A stretch of 64,000 bases of DNA from Neorhizobium sp. JUb45 (GTDB lineage: Bacteria > Pseudomonadota > Alphaproteobacteria > Rhizobiales > Rhizobiaceae), in assembly GCF_004343585.1 (NCBI RefSeq), contig NZ_SLYW01000013.1, forward strand, positions 1-64,000, written 5' to 3'. Positions 53,392 through 62,510 of this stretch are shown here, piece by piece. The position numbers and the translations under genes were made by a program. Within the stretch, counting starts at the first letter, position 1; each line of letters starts with the position of its first letter. Under the pieces are notes generated by a model. The model was given only the letters and a program-made list of their open reading frames with translations. It was not told where the DNA came from and did not search any database.

Positions 53392-54846
53392 ATGCGGAAT
53401 TTTTTGTTCCACCGCGTTACTGCGACCGCCATGACGTTCGCCGCCGGCTTTCTTGGAGTTTGTTCTTCGGCTCTCGCACAGTCCGCCACACCAAACGAGA
53501 TGCAGACGCTCATCGACCGTGGGAAAATAGTCGCCACGGGAGCAGACTGCATGGCCTGCCATACGGTACCGCATAAGGGAAAACCGTTTGCCGGTGGCTA
53601 TCCGATCGTATCGCCGCTCGGCACGATCTACTCCACCAATATTACGCCATCAAAAACTCAAGGCATCGGCACCTACACAGAAGAAGATTTCAGCAAAGCA
53701 GTACGCAAGGGCATCCGCAAGGACGGTGGTCACCTATACCCAGCCATGCCCTATGACGCATATGCCGAAATGACGGATTCTGACGTCCACGCACTCTACG
53801 CCTATTTCATGAAGGGCGTGGCACCTGTCGACGACAAGCCGGCAGATCTGACCTCACTGCCGTTCCCGTTCAACATGCGCTTCTCGATGGCATTCTGGAA
53901 CATGCTTTATGCCAACAAGGAACCGTTCAAGCCTGATCCCTCGAAGAGCGACGAATTGAATCGCGGCGCATACGTCGCCGGCGCCCTTGGCCATTGCGCC
54001 TCCTGCCACACGCCCCGTGGCCCGCTGATGGGTGAGGATTCATCCGGAAATCTGGCCGGCGGTCCGGTTGGACCATGGCATGCACCCAACATCACGTCTG
54101 ATCCAATCAGCGGCATCGGCGATTGGAGCAATGACGAGTTGGTGCAATATTTTCGCACAGGCCATGCGGATGGTAAAAACCAGGCAGCAGGCGGCATGGC
54201 AGAGGCCGTACAGAATAGCCTCCAATATCTTCCCGACACCGACCTCAAGGCACTTGCGGCCTATTTGAAGAGCGTTCCCCCTATTCGCGATCCAGCGGAT
54301 AACCAACCAGCCCACGGCTACGGGACACCGCACAGCGATGAAGCGTCGATACGCGGTGCGTCACCGTTCAACGCGCATGATAGCCTGAAAACAGGTGCCG
54401 ACCTTTACGCTGGCTATTGCGCGAGCTGCCACCAACCAAACGGTGCCGGTAGCGAGAACCAGGCGTATCCATCCCTGTTTCATAACACCGCCACCGGTGC
54501 CAACCAGACAGCAAACCTGATTTCGACTATTCTCTATGGCGTAGAGCGCGAGACGGGCGGTAACGAAGTGCTGATGCCAGCATTTGGTAAGCAGTCCTTT
54601 GTTCAGGCTCTGACCGACCAACAGATTGTCGATATCTCGAATTACGTGCTTGAGCACTACGGCATCTCGGATGCGCAGGTAACACTCAAGGACGTCGCCG
54701 TGGCTCGAGCGGGTGGTCCGATCCCTTTACTGGCGAAGGCGCAACCGTTCGTCCTGCCAGTAATCGTAATCAGCATCCTGCTCGTGATAACCGCTACGAT
54801 CTTTTTGATACTTTCGAAGCGGAGAAAAACGGCAGCCGCAGGTTAA
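53392..54846 (+). CDS. Triheme cytochrome c subunit of the dehydrogenase
   Basis: A 484-residue periplasmic, membrane-anchored cytochrome: signal peptide 1-30 (ending SSALAQ), three CxxCH haem sites (C53-H57 CMACH, C202-H206 CASCH, C343-H347 CASCH) and a C-terminal helix about 447-470 followed by KRRKTAAAG. It delivers electrons from the flavoprotein to ubiquinone or the terminal oxidase. It starts five bases after the flavoprotein stop, completing a three-gene operon closed by a hairpin. Confidence 0.93.
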   Translation: MRNFLFHRVTATAMTFAAGFLGVCSSALAQSATPNEMQTLIDRGKIVATGADCMACHTVPHKGKPFAGGYPIVSPLGTIYSTNITPSKTQGIGTYTEEDFSKAVRKGIRKDGGHLYPAMPYDAYAEMTDSDVHALYAYFMKGVAPVDDKPADLTSLPFPFNMRFSMAFWNMLYANKEPFKPDPSKSDELNRGAYVAGALGHCASCHTPRGPLMGEDSSGNLAGGPVGPWHAPNITSDPISGIGDWSNDELVQYFRTGHADGKNQAAGGMAEAVQNSLQYLPDTDLKALAAYLKSVPPIRDPADNQPAHGYGTPHSDEASIRGASPFNAHDSLKTGADLYAGYCASCHQPNGAGSENQAYPSLFHNTATGANQTANLISTILYGVERETGGNEVLMPAFGKQSFVQALTDQQIVDISNYVLEHYGISDAQVTLKDVAVARAGGPIPLLAKAQPFVLPVIVISILLVITATIFLILSKRRKTAAAG

Positions 54847-54874
54847 CCTTAGCTATAGCCGGCAATGATCAATG

Positions 54875-54899
54875 TCGGTGGCGGTCGTATCGCCACCGA
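54875..54899 (+). terminator. Hairpin after the dehydrogenase operon
   Basis: TCGGTGGCG and CGCCACCGA enclose a seven-base loop, 29 bases past the cytochrome stop. No T run follows. Confidence 0.5.
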
Positions 54900-55461
54900 T
54901 GGCCAATGCTAAAAACTGTCGCAGCCCATGCCCGAGAAAAATTGAAGAGCGCTGCCGACCCAGCATGTTTCAATCAGTTCGACACTCGGGCCTGCCTTCC
55001 TCTGACGCCCAACCCAGCCACGTCTAGAATATCGATATGGGAGCAGGCGCGGCTTACTGTCGTTCCTTGGGGTGTCTCAACCTGTTGGCAGCAGTCAGGC
55101 GTAATTTTCAGTTGAACTTAATACACATTTGGGATGCCGTTTACGGCAGCAGGGGCCGGCGACCGATAATGCGATTGCCCCGATAATTTTGACAGGGAAA
55201 CTGGTATGGGGAGGGGGGCGAATTGTATGCAGGCCATTCGATCTGCCCTTGATCTACCCGTACGCCGTTCACGTCACCCATTTCGGCAAAGAACAGGTCA
55301 CCGAAATGGTTTAAAATTCTGTGTTAAAACGTCGGGCCGAAAGGACTAACCTGGCGTATCCCCTTGCTTTGGATTGCACTGGACGAAGCATCTTAAGCGC
55401 CGAAAGCAATTTTCATGATCGACGGCGCCCGGCCACTCTAAAAAGGGAGCTATGCACGGGC
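54900..55461. other. 560-base region without a gene, with an inverted repeat
   Basis: No convincing coding frame. CCATTTCGG (55278-55286) pairs with CCGAAATGG (55301-55309), and GTCACC is directly repeated inside and before it, which may be the scar of an insertion element or an operator. The rest shows nothing recognisable. Confidence 0.4.
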
Positions 55462-56361
55462 TTAGAGTGATTGAGTGCTACGTCGCCTTCGTCTTGGCTG
55501 CATATCAGAAACAGGCCGTTGGTCTGACAGACCCGGGACATTGCTTTGAGCCGCGCCTTCCCGCCAGCCCATCCGTTCGGAAAGACGTCGGGATGCTTGG
55601 CCGAGCGCGCGTTCGACATCAGCAATCGTTTTCCGCTCCGGCTCGTCTAGGCGCTCCGCATAGGGGACGGTCAAAGCGGCTAACGCGCGATTTCGTGTGT
55701 CGAAGATCGGGAAGCTAATCGCGTGCAGGCCCCTCACCTGCATGCTGGCTGCGGATTCATATCCCCGCTTTCGGATATCGTCGAGCACCGTACCGATGTC
55801 GACATCAGCGCCTTTGGGCATTTGCCGTAAAGCCTCGCGAACACGCAGATCCGTCATCCCTGCGTCCTGAAACGCAAGAAGAACCCGACCTGATGCAGAT
55901 ACGAGGACATCAAGAAATGCTCCGACGCGGATGCTGAAACCGACCCAACTCGGGTTATCGACCTTGGCGACCACCACTTGTCGACCATCGTTATAGACAG
56001 TCAGATGACATGCCTGTGCGACCTCTGAGGACAACTCCTGCATGATCGGCGCGGCTTCCGACAGCAACCGGTTCGTGGGTGGGTTGCTGTGGGCAAGTTC
56101 GAAAAGCTTGGTGGTGATCGCGTAGGTCTCGCCGGAGTTAGCAATGTAATTACGGTTCACCAGACATGCCATCATTCGATAGATTTCGCTGACGCTGCGT
56201 CCGAGGCGTTCGGCAACCTCGACCTGCGACAACCCGACATTGCTGCTGCACAGGGTCTCGAGAATATCGAGCCCCTTCTCTAGCGCGGGAGCCGAGTATG
56301 CGGGACCCGATGTTTTTTCAAGGAGGCCGTCACTCTTTGCAATCTTATCGGGTGCCTTCAT
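55462..56361 (-). CDS. IclR-family regulator 1
   Basis: A 299-residue IclR protein: SAPALEKGLDILETLCSSNVGLSQVEVAERLGRSVSEIYRMMACLVNRNYI as winged helix, then the GAF-like effector domain (CHLTVYNDGRQVVVAKVDNP, SASGRVLLAFQD, LHAISFPIFDTRNRALAALTVPY). It has an extra basic tail (QPRRRRRSTQSL). It is a clear paralogue of the next gene; together they may form hetero- or sub-functionalised regulators of the CoA-pathway cluster. Confidence 0.92.
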   Translation of the reverse strand: MKAPDKIAKSDGLLEKTSGPAYSAPALEKGLDILETLCSSNVGLSQVEVAERLGRSVSEIYRMMACLVNRNYIANSGETYAITTKLFELAHSNPPTNRLLSEAAPIMQELSSEVAQACHLTVYNDGRQVVVAKVDNPSWVGFSIRVGAFLDVLVSASGRVLLAFQDAGMTDLRVREALRQMPKGADVDIGTVLDDIRKRGYESAASMQVRGLHAISFPIFDTRNRALAALTVPYAERLDEPERKTIADVERALGQASRRLSERMGWREGAAQSNVPGLSDQRPVSDMQPRRRRRSTQSL

Positions 56362-56486
56362 GATCCCATCCGTTCAGCCAAAACATTCACATCAGCCATC
56401 CGGATCTATTGCAATAAAAACAACCTCGCCGCAACCGCGCGACGATTAGCGAAGGCCTGGCGTCACTGGATGCGGAATGCGGGGCC

Positions 56487-57311
56487 CTATAATGAAAGAA
56501 CGCTGTTCGTTCCCATCGCCAAATTGATTTGCGCCGCCGCGTCAGCCAAGATCGCCTGTACTGCCGATGCCGCCGGGCGTTCAAAATCGTCCAGGCGCGC
56601 GAGGTATGGTACGGTGAGTGCGGCTATTGCATGGCTGTTCGTGTCGAATATCGGATAGCTAAGCGCACGAACGCCGCTGAACTGGTTGCTTTTCATATCT
56701 TCGAAGCCTCTGCTACGGATCAACGCGAGAGCTTCGTCGGTGTAGCTCAATTCTTCGACATTAGTTGTTTCGCGCGACTGTGCAATTAAGTGCGAAGCCT
56801 CGGCCTCATCTCGAAATGCCAGCAGAACTCGACCTGACGCGGATCTCAACGTGTCGAGTTTACTGCCGAGCTTAACGCTGAAACCCACACCATCAGGGAT
56901 GTCGACCTGCGCAATGACAAGCTGGCTCGTCCCATTCAGCACGGTCAAGTGGCACGATTGCTGACAGCGCTGGGCCAATTCCCGCATGCGCGGAGCGGCT
57001 TCATTCAGCAGGCGTTTCGTCGGGGGAAAATTGTGAGCCAGTTGAAAGAGGCGATTGCTGAGAAAAAACGTGTCGGCCGCCTGAAGAATGAAGCCTCTTC
57101 GCAGCAGCGAGTCGATCATTCGGAAAATTTCACCCACCGTCCTGCCGAGCCGCTCGGCGATATCCTTTCGGGTCAGTCCGTATTCTTCCGTCGAGAGCAA
57201 CTCGATGATATCGAGGCCCTTCTCCAAGGCGGGAGCGGCGTAGGGTAAACGTCGTCCTTCGAACGGAACGGGCCGCTGTGATTTGCTATGCAGATCCAAG
57301 GTATCACTCAT
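56487..57311 (-). CDS. IclR-family regulator 2
   Basis: A 274-residue IclR protein collinear with regulator 1: AAPALEKGLDIIELLSTEEYGLTRKDIAERLGRTVGEIFRMIDSLLRRGFI, CHLTVLNGTSQLVIAQVDIP, SASGRVLLAFRDE, VRALSYPIFDTNSHAIAALTVPY. It sits 49 bases upstream of the hydratase stop on the same strand, at the downstream end of the enzyme genes. The likely ligand is a small acid from the pathway. Confidence 0.92.
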   Translation of the reverse strand: MSDTLDLHSKSQRPVPFEGRRLPYAAPALEKGLDIIELLSTEEYGLTRKDIAERLGRTVGEIFRMIDSLLRRGFILQAADTFFLSNRLFQLAHNFPPTKRLLNEAAPRMRELAQRCQQSCHLTVLNGTSQLVIAQVDIPDGVGFSVKLGSKLDTLRSASGRVLLAFRDEAEASHLIAQSRETTNVEELSYTDEALALIRSRGFEDMKSNQFSGVRALSYPIFDTNSHAIAALTVPYLARLDDFERPAASAVQAILADAAAQINLAMGTNSVLSL

Positions 57312-57360
57312 GATGGTTCATCGCTTCGTTCCAATTGACGAGTGATTGCAGTCGTGTCAG

Positions 57361-58197
57361 CTATGTTTCAGCCTCAATTTCGAGCGCGAGGCGCCCTTCG
57401 TCGTCAAGTGCCCGCAAGGTCCATCCGGTGTCCTTGGCTGTGGCCAGGAGATACATGGGACGGGATGCGAACAGCGGCGACATGTGTTTGGCCGAATACT
57501 TCGAAAATGAAGTATTATGCTTCATCCTCAGATGTTCTGTCAGCAGAAGCGTCGCCAGCCCTCCATTCACGACAAGATCCGGGAACCCTTCCGTCTCGCG
57601 GGCAAAGCCCCGATCCCAATGAATTCGGTGGGAGTTAAAACCAAGCGCGGAGTACTGAAAGAGCAACATGTCGTCAGGAGCCACTTCTGTCAGATCAGCA
57701 TCTGCGGGAAGCGGGGCGCCCTTAGATATTTTTCTGGCACCGGCTTGCGCGCCCATCATCAGATAGGTCTGGGTTTCCGACAAAACGCGACCGGATTTTC
57801 CTGAGGTCAGGTTGTGGGCAATCGTCACCACTGCCATTGGCCCATTTGTGGTTTCTTTCCGGGAAACCTTGTCGACCCAACTTTCCCTTTCGAGGGTCTC
57901 GCCGATCATAATGTCGCCAAGATACTCGACTGTTCGTCCGCCAAGAAGTAAGCGCGGCAATCCGAGGTCTGGCAATGGCACGCCTAACCCCGGAAAACCA
58001 TCTCTGCGAAGCAATCCCCGTGGGGTATCTGCGCCCAGCAGGACGAATTGCCAGCCACGGGGAAGAGCATCGCCTTCCCGATAAAGATCCTGACTGAGAT
58101 CAAGCATCGCCGCCACCCGCCGAATGGTCGAAAGAGCGCAACACTCTTGCTTTAGAACTTTGGTGGTGAGCACTTCGTCGGGTTCTTGCCGAGACAT
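57361..58197 (-). CDS. FAS1-like/HTD2-type acyl-CoA dehydratase (mesaconyl-C4-CoA hydratase-like)
   Basis: A 278-residue hot-dog-fold protein. The C-terminal FQYSALGFNSHRIHWDRGFARETEGFPDLVVNG matches the HTD2/mesaconyl-C4-CoA hydratase signature (N-x-HRIHxD), and the N-terminal half is the matching non-catalytic hot dog. The usual VHGP is VNGG here, so specificity may differ. It would add water to, or remove it from, an enoyl-CoA. Same strand as the MFS carrier and the dehydrogenase fusion upstream. Confidence 0.85.
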   Translation of the reverse strand: MSRQEPDEVLTTKVLKQECCALSTIRRVAAMLDLSQDLYREGDALPRGWQFVLLGADTPRGLLRRDGFPGLGVPLPDLGLPRLLLGGRTVEYLGDIMIGETLERESWVDKVSRKETTNGPMAVVTIAHNLTSGKSGRVLSETQTYLMMGAQAGARKISKGAPLPADADLTEVAPDDMLLFQYSALGFNSHRIHWDRGFARETEGFPDLVVNGGLATLLLTEHLRMKHNTSFSKYSAKHMSPLFASRPMYLLATAKDTGWTLRALDDEGRLALEIEAET

Positions 58198-58328
58198 GAT
58201 TTTCTCCCAGGTCAGCTAGGGCAGTGCCAGTCTTGAACGTTCAGGAACGGCACTGCTCGGGATTGCGCAGACTACAGCCGCGACGGCTTGGATGAGGCGG
58301 TGTTCCGCTTTTTTCCAATTGGCATTCA

Positions 58329-59681
58329 TCATTCCGAACGGTTGAGATCGAAGTTTCTTGTTTCGGGGCTCATTAGCAGCGCGACGAAAGATAATAATAT
58401 GACGGTGACGCACATGCCCGTAATGATCCAGACTTGGCCTCCAAAGCTTTGCATCAGCCATGCCGCAACGAATGGTGTGGGGCCGGCAAAAAGCAGGTTG
58501 GCACCGGTGTAGGCCAGAGCCGAACCGGAATAACGCACCGCGGTGGGAAAATGCTCTGCGAAGAATGACGGCAGAATGCCGCTCTGAGCCTGAATGCTAC
58601 CGGCGAAGACGGCCATGCCGAGGAAGATTAAGAAGGGGTTGCCGGTATGGAGCATCGGAAAATAGACAATGGAGATTGCCAGCATCGCCAGAGATGTGAC
58701 GATTAGCGGTGGCTTGCGGCCAAACCGATCGCTTACGGCACCGCCAATGCAGGTGGTGAAGATCGCCACGACGTTGGCTGCCATAAGGCACATAAATGCC
58801 GTCTGGTTTGGAACGCCTACCGTCTTTGTCAGATAGCTAATGGAGAAAACGGTTACGACGTAGTAACAAGACGCCGGCGCCGCCCAGAACAACAGCAGGC
58901 GCAAAACCGAGCGGCCGTGGGTCTTGAGGACGTGCCGCTGGACCGGGGCTAGACCCCGCGCTTCGGCAGCCAAAGCTTCCTTCTCCTTCAATTTCTCGAA
59001 TGCCGGCGTCTCGTCGACCCGAAAGCGGATGTAGACGCCAAGGACGACCAGAAGGACACTCATAAGGAACGGAATACGCCAGCCGAAACTGGTAAACTGC
59101 TCGGCGGTTACAAAGGTCGTGATGAAGAACAACAAGCCGTTGGCGAGAACCTGGCTTGCCGGTGCAGCCATATTGGTAAAGGCTCCGAACAATCCGCGTC
59201 TGTCGGCCGGGGCATGTTCCATGGCAAACAGCTGCGCACCGGTGGATTCTCCGCCGAGAGCAAATCCCTGGATGAAGCGCAAGAGCACGATCAGGATTGG
59301 AGCCCAGACGCCGATGCTGGCATAGGTTGGCATAATCCCAATAAGAAACGACGCGAGCCCCATAAGGATGAACGTGAAGAGAAGAACGTTCTTTCGACCG
59401 AGCCGATCGCCCAGCAGGCCCATCACAATGCCACCCGCCGGACGGGCAAAAAAGCCGACGCCGAACGTCGCAAAGGACGCAAGAAGGGCGCTGTTTTCGT
59501 CCATTGTCGGGAAGAACAGCCCCGGCAACACTGTGGCTGAAATCGCACCGTAGGCCGTGAAGTCAAGCCATTCCAGCGCCGATCCGAGGGCGCTGCTGAC
59601 GGCCGCTTTTCTGGCCATAGGTGTGATTTCGGTTCGCTCTGACTGCGGACCTAAGTGGGTAAATTTATCTGCTCCTGCCAC
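58329..59681 (-). CDS. MFS transporter, metabolite:H+ symporter (MHS) family
   Basis: A 450-residue, 12-helix carrier with MHS landmarks: VSSALGSALEWLDFTAYGAIS, FATFGVGFFARPAGGIVMGLLGDRLGRKNVLLFTFILMGLASFLIG, and RFIQGFALGGESTGAQLFAMEHAPADRRG. MHS carriers import dicarboxylates, aromatic acids, shikimate or osmolytes with protons. The GTG at 59681 is chosen because an AGGAGGAGA ribosome site precedes it; a start at 59744 would overlap the previous gene. It is probably the uptake system for the acid processed by the adjacent CoA enzymes. Confidence 0.9.
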   Translation of the reverse strand: MAGADKFTHLGPQSERTEITPMARKAAVSSALGSALEWLDFTAYGAISATVLPGLFFPTMDENSALLASFATFGVGFFARPAGGIVMGLLGDRLGRKNVLLFTFILMGLASFLIGIMPTYASIGVWAPILIVLLRFIQGFALGGESTGAQLFAMEHAPADRRGLFGAFTNMAAPASQVLANGLLFFITTFVTAEQFTSFGWRIPFLMSVLLVVLGVYIRFRVDETPAFEKLKEKEALAAEARGLAPVQRHVLKTHGRSVLRLLLFWAAPASCYYVVTVFSISYLTKTVGVPNQTAFMCLMAANVVAIFTTCIGGAVSDRFGRKPPLIVTSLAMLAISIVYFPMLHTGNPFLIFLGMAVFAGSIQAQSGILPSFFAEHFPTAVRYSGSALAYTGANLLFAGPTPFVAAWLMQSFGGQVWIITGMCVTVILLSFVALLMSPETRNFDLNRSE

Positions 59682-59747
59682 GGCTTCTCTCCTCCTGATA
59701 GCCACGACCGAGCCAGCATTTGCGTGCGGGCTCGATACTTCCAAAAA

Positions 59748-61841
59748 TCACCGTTCGTGGTTGCTCTCCCGCTGCCACGCGGCGAATGTGCTGCCCTGTC
59801 GGGCGAGTTGAACCAGCAATGCCGACGGCTCCGAACCGACACCTCCGACCCGCGCGGCCTCCTTGACCTCGGCAAGAATGCGAGGCAGTCCGATATGATC
59901 GGCGGCGAACATCGGTCCGCCCTTCAGGCGCGGAAATCCGTAACCGTGGACAAAAACCAGATCGATATCGGAGGCGCGAGCGCTGATGCCTTCTTCGAGA
60001 ACCTTAGCGCCTTCATTGGCCATCACAGCGAGAATGCGCCGCTGGATCTGCTCAGGCGAGAAGGCTTGCGGTGTCACATTTAGCCTTTGCCTCTCGGCAG
60101 AAATGACCCGCTCCACCATTTCAGAGGCCACGGGTTTGCCATCGACATAATCGTACCAGCCGGCACCAGTCTTGCGCCCTAGCCGCCCGTCCTTGCACAA
60201 AATGTCGGGAATGCCGACGTAGCGTTCGTTTGGATCTCGCGCCGCGGCGCGACGTTTGCGCATGGCGAAGGCGATATCGAGGCCGGACATGTCAGATACG
60301 GCAAATGGCCCCATGGCGAACCCGTAGGCCCGAAGTGCGCTATCGATCTCGGCTGGCGAAGCTCCGTCTTCCAAGAGATATTCGGCATGGCGGCGATAGA
60401 TCGCAAATATCCGGTTGCCGATAAAGCCGTCGCAAACGCGCGCCACGATCGGCAGTTTTCCAATCCGGCATCCCAAGGACAAGGCCGTTGCGAGTACGTC
60501 AGGCGCAGTCTTGTCGCCCTGCACGACTTCAAGGAGACGCATGACATGCGCCGGCGAGAAAAAGTGGAGGCCAACCATATCGGCGGGGCGCCCGGACATC
60601 TGCGCGATCTCGTCTACGTCGAGATAGGAGGTGTTTGTCGCCAGGACCGCACCTTGTTTGACCAGCTTGTCCAGCTTGTCGAAGATTGCGGCCTTCACCC
60701 CGATGTCTTCGAAGGCCGCCTCGATGACAAGATCTGCATCTCGAACTGCGTCCCAGTTCTCCGTCACCGTTAGGTGCTGCACCATCTCCGCTGACTTTGT
60801 GTCCGAAAGCCTGCCACTCTTCTGTTGCGCCAGCAGGATTTCGGTGATGCGGTTTCTCCCGGCAATCGCCGCATCAGCGCTCTGCTCAAGCACGACCACA
60901 GGAAGCCCCGCGGCCAACAGAGAATAGGCGATGCCCGATCCCATCGTTCCCGCACCAACGACTGCCGTTCTCTCGACTTTGCGAGGGTCGACGCGCTGCA
61001 TTCCCGGCTCAGTCCTTGCCCAGGCCTCGGCATGTTTGAGATAGCGGAGAGCCTTTGCCTCCGGCGCGTAGCGCAGATCTTTGTAATTGGCCTGCTCGCG
61101 TGACAGACCTTCTTCGAAGGTCATGGACGCGGTATCGGCGATCAAGCTCACGCTCCGCTCAATAGCGCCAATGCCCTTCGCCCGTTTCACGGCTGCGTCC
61201 ACGCTGTGCTTTTCCCCGGAGGCGTCTCCCGCTGGAACCGAGCGATTGGACAAGCGGTCCTTCAAAACCGTTCCACCAAGGCTGACAGCCACCTGCACAG
61301 CATCAGGCTCGATACGGTCGAAAATCCCGACAGCCAAAGCAGCTTCGGCGCTCAATGGTTTTGGTGCCGCAATCAGGTCGATTGCCTTGGCGATACCGAC
61401 AAGCCGCGGCAATCTTTGCGTTGCGCCATGACGAGGCGGAACGCCCAGCGTCAATCCGGGCAGCCCAGCAGTTGCGGACGGAGTGGCGATACGTAGGTCA
61501 CAGGCGAGCGCGATCTCAAGCCCGACATCGATCGCCGGTCCGGTAATCGCTGCAATAACCGGCTTTGTGATCGTCTCGATCTGAGCAACGATCGCTGCTG
61601 CATCGACATCGCCGTCGCTTGCATCAATATCGTTGCCGGTCAGGAAGCGTCCCGGGACACCGGCAACAATGATCGATCCGATGGTGCTTTCACCATCGAG
61701 TTCCCGCAATCCCTTGGCAAGGAGGCAGGCAACGTCCGGCGATAAGGCACCGCCGTTGGCGGCATCGATCCTTATGATCCCCGCATCGCCGTCAACCGAC
61801 CAGGTAACCGGACCCCCCTCATGCGCATTTAGCTTACTCAT
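59748..61841 (-). CDS. Crotonase/3-hydroxyacyl-CoA dehydrogenase fusion (FadB/FadJ-like)
   Basis: A 697-residue two-part protein. The N-terminal 280 residues are a crotonase fold, the rest a 3-hydroxyacyl-CoA dehydrogenase with TAVVGAGTMGSGIAYSLLAAGLPVVVLEQ, HFFSPAHVMRLLEVVQG (catalytic His) and GFIGNRIF, plus a second HAD C-terminal domain. In the crotonase part the first catalytic glutamate is kept (DVGLEIALACD), but the second is replaced (LPGLTLG for the usual LPE-x-x-LG), so hydration may be lost or altered. The ATG at 61841 is preferred to an upstream GTG at 61880. It oxidises a 3-hydroxyacyl-CoA with NAD. Confidence 0.9.
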   Translation of the reverse strand: MSKLNAHEGGPVTWSVDGDAGIIRIDAANGGALSPDVACLLAKGLRELDGESTIGSIIVAGVPGRFLTGNDIDASDGDVDAAAIVAQIETITKPVIAAITGPAIDVGLEIALACDLRIATPSATAGLPGLTLGVPPRHGATQRLPRLVGIAKAIDLIAAPKPLSAEAALAVGIFDRIEPDAVQVAVSLGGTVLKDRLSNRSVPAGDASGEKHSVDAAVKRAKGIGAIERSVSLIADTASMTFEEGLSREQANYKDLRYAPEAKALRYLKHAEAWARTEPGMQRVDPRKVERTAVVGAGTMGSGIAYSLLAAGLPVVVLEQSADAAIAGRNRITEILLAQQKSGRLSDTKSAEMVQHLTVTENWDAVRDADLVIEAAFEDIGVKAAIFDKLDKLVKQGAVLATNTSYLDVDEIAQMSGRPADMVGLHFFSPAHVMRLLEVVQGDKTAPDVLATALSLGCRIGKLPIVARVCDGFIGNRIFAIYRRHAEYLLEDGASPAEIDSALRAYGFAMGPFAVSDMSGLDIAFAMRKRRAAARDPNERYVGIPDILCKDGRLGRKTGAGWYDYVDGKPVASEMVERVISAERQRLNVTPQAFSPEQIQRRILAVMANEGAKVLEEGISARASDIDLVFVHGYGFPRLKGGPMFAADHIGLPRILAEVKEAARVGGVGSEPSALLVQLARQGSTFAAWQRESNHER

Positions 61842-61999
61842 GGATTCATCCGTCTTGAAAATATCGATCAAAGCGGCCACCGATCGCGCCGACCGGCGCG
61901 ATCACCAAGACACCCAGCAGATTGAATGCCCTCGCCCGAAAGCAGGCGGACCTAGATCAAATCTGACATCAGACCCGCTGTGAAACGGGCCTGCCCGGT

Positions 62000-62440
62000 T
62001 CAGCCCCTGGCCGTCTCTGCATCCACCTGATGGACTTCAACGATGTTGCCTTCTGGGTCTTGGAAGAAAATCTGGTCCCATCCCTTGATGGCCCACTGGC
62101 CATAATCCGCATAAGGAATGTCACGCTCGGTCAGACGCTTCTTGACGCTGCTGATATCGTCCGTGCGGAAGGCGATATGTCCTCGCAGACCCAGCGGGTT
62201 GACGCCTTTGCCTGTCTTGAAGGCAACGTTCAGATCCAGAGTCGCAAGGTGCATTTCAGTCGAGCCGTCGGTAAGGAAGGTGACGTCCCCGCCATATCCA
62301 CGATCCTTGATCTGATCGCTGCTGTCCTCACCGTGACCACCATAAAAGGTCTGTTCGAGTTCCAGAACGTCCTGGTAGAAAGCACTCAGGTCAGAAACGT
62401 CCTTAGCCGTAAAATTCACATGGTGAAAACGAGTAGCCAT
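62000..62440 (-). CDS. VOC-superfamily (glyoxalase/dioxygenase-fold) protein
   Basis: A 146-residue vicinal-oxygen-chelate protein: MATRFHHVNFTAKDVSDLSAFYQDVLEL with the first metal histidine, a central GHIAFRTDDISSVKKRL with another, and the C-terminal FFQDPEGNIVEVHQ with the metal glutamate. This matches lactoylglutathione lyase, epimerase and extradiol-type VOC enzymes; methylmalonyl-CoA epimerase-like action would fit the CoA cluster but is only a guess. GGAG precedes the ATG at 62440. Confidence 0.85.
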   Translation of the reverse strand: MATRFHHVNFTAKDVSDLSAFYQDVLELEQTFYGGHGEDSSDQIKDRGYGGDVTFLTDGSTEMHLATLDLNVAFKTGKGVNPLGLRGHIAFRTDDISSVKKRLTERDIPYADYGQWAIKGWDQIFFQDPEGNIVEVHQVDAETARG

Positions 62441-62510
62441 AGCTTCTTCTCCGTTTTGAGATGCCACGCTGTCGAGCACGGGCACGAAGACCCGCACCCG
62501 CGTGCGCCAG

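Noticed and set aside
57361-58197. Calling the hydratase gene an itaconyl-CoA hydratase
   Set aside because: The HTD2-type fold fits, but the key VHGP motif is changed and no CitE-type lyase is in view, so a specific substrate cannot be supported.
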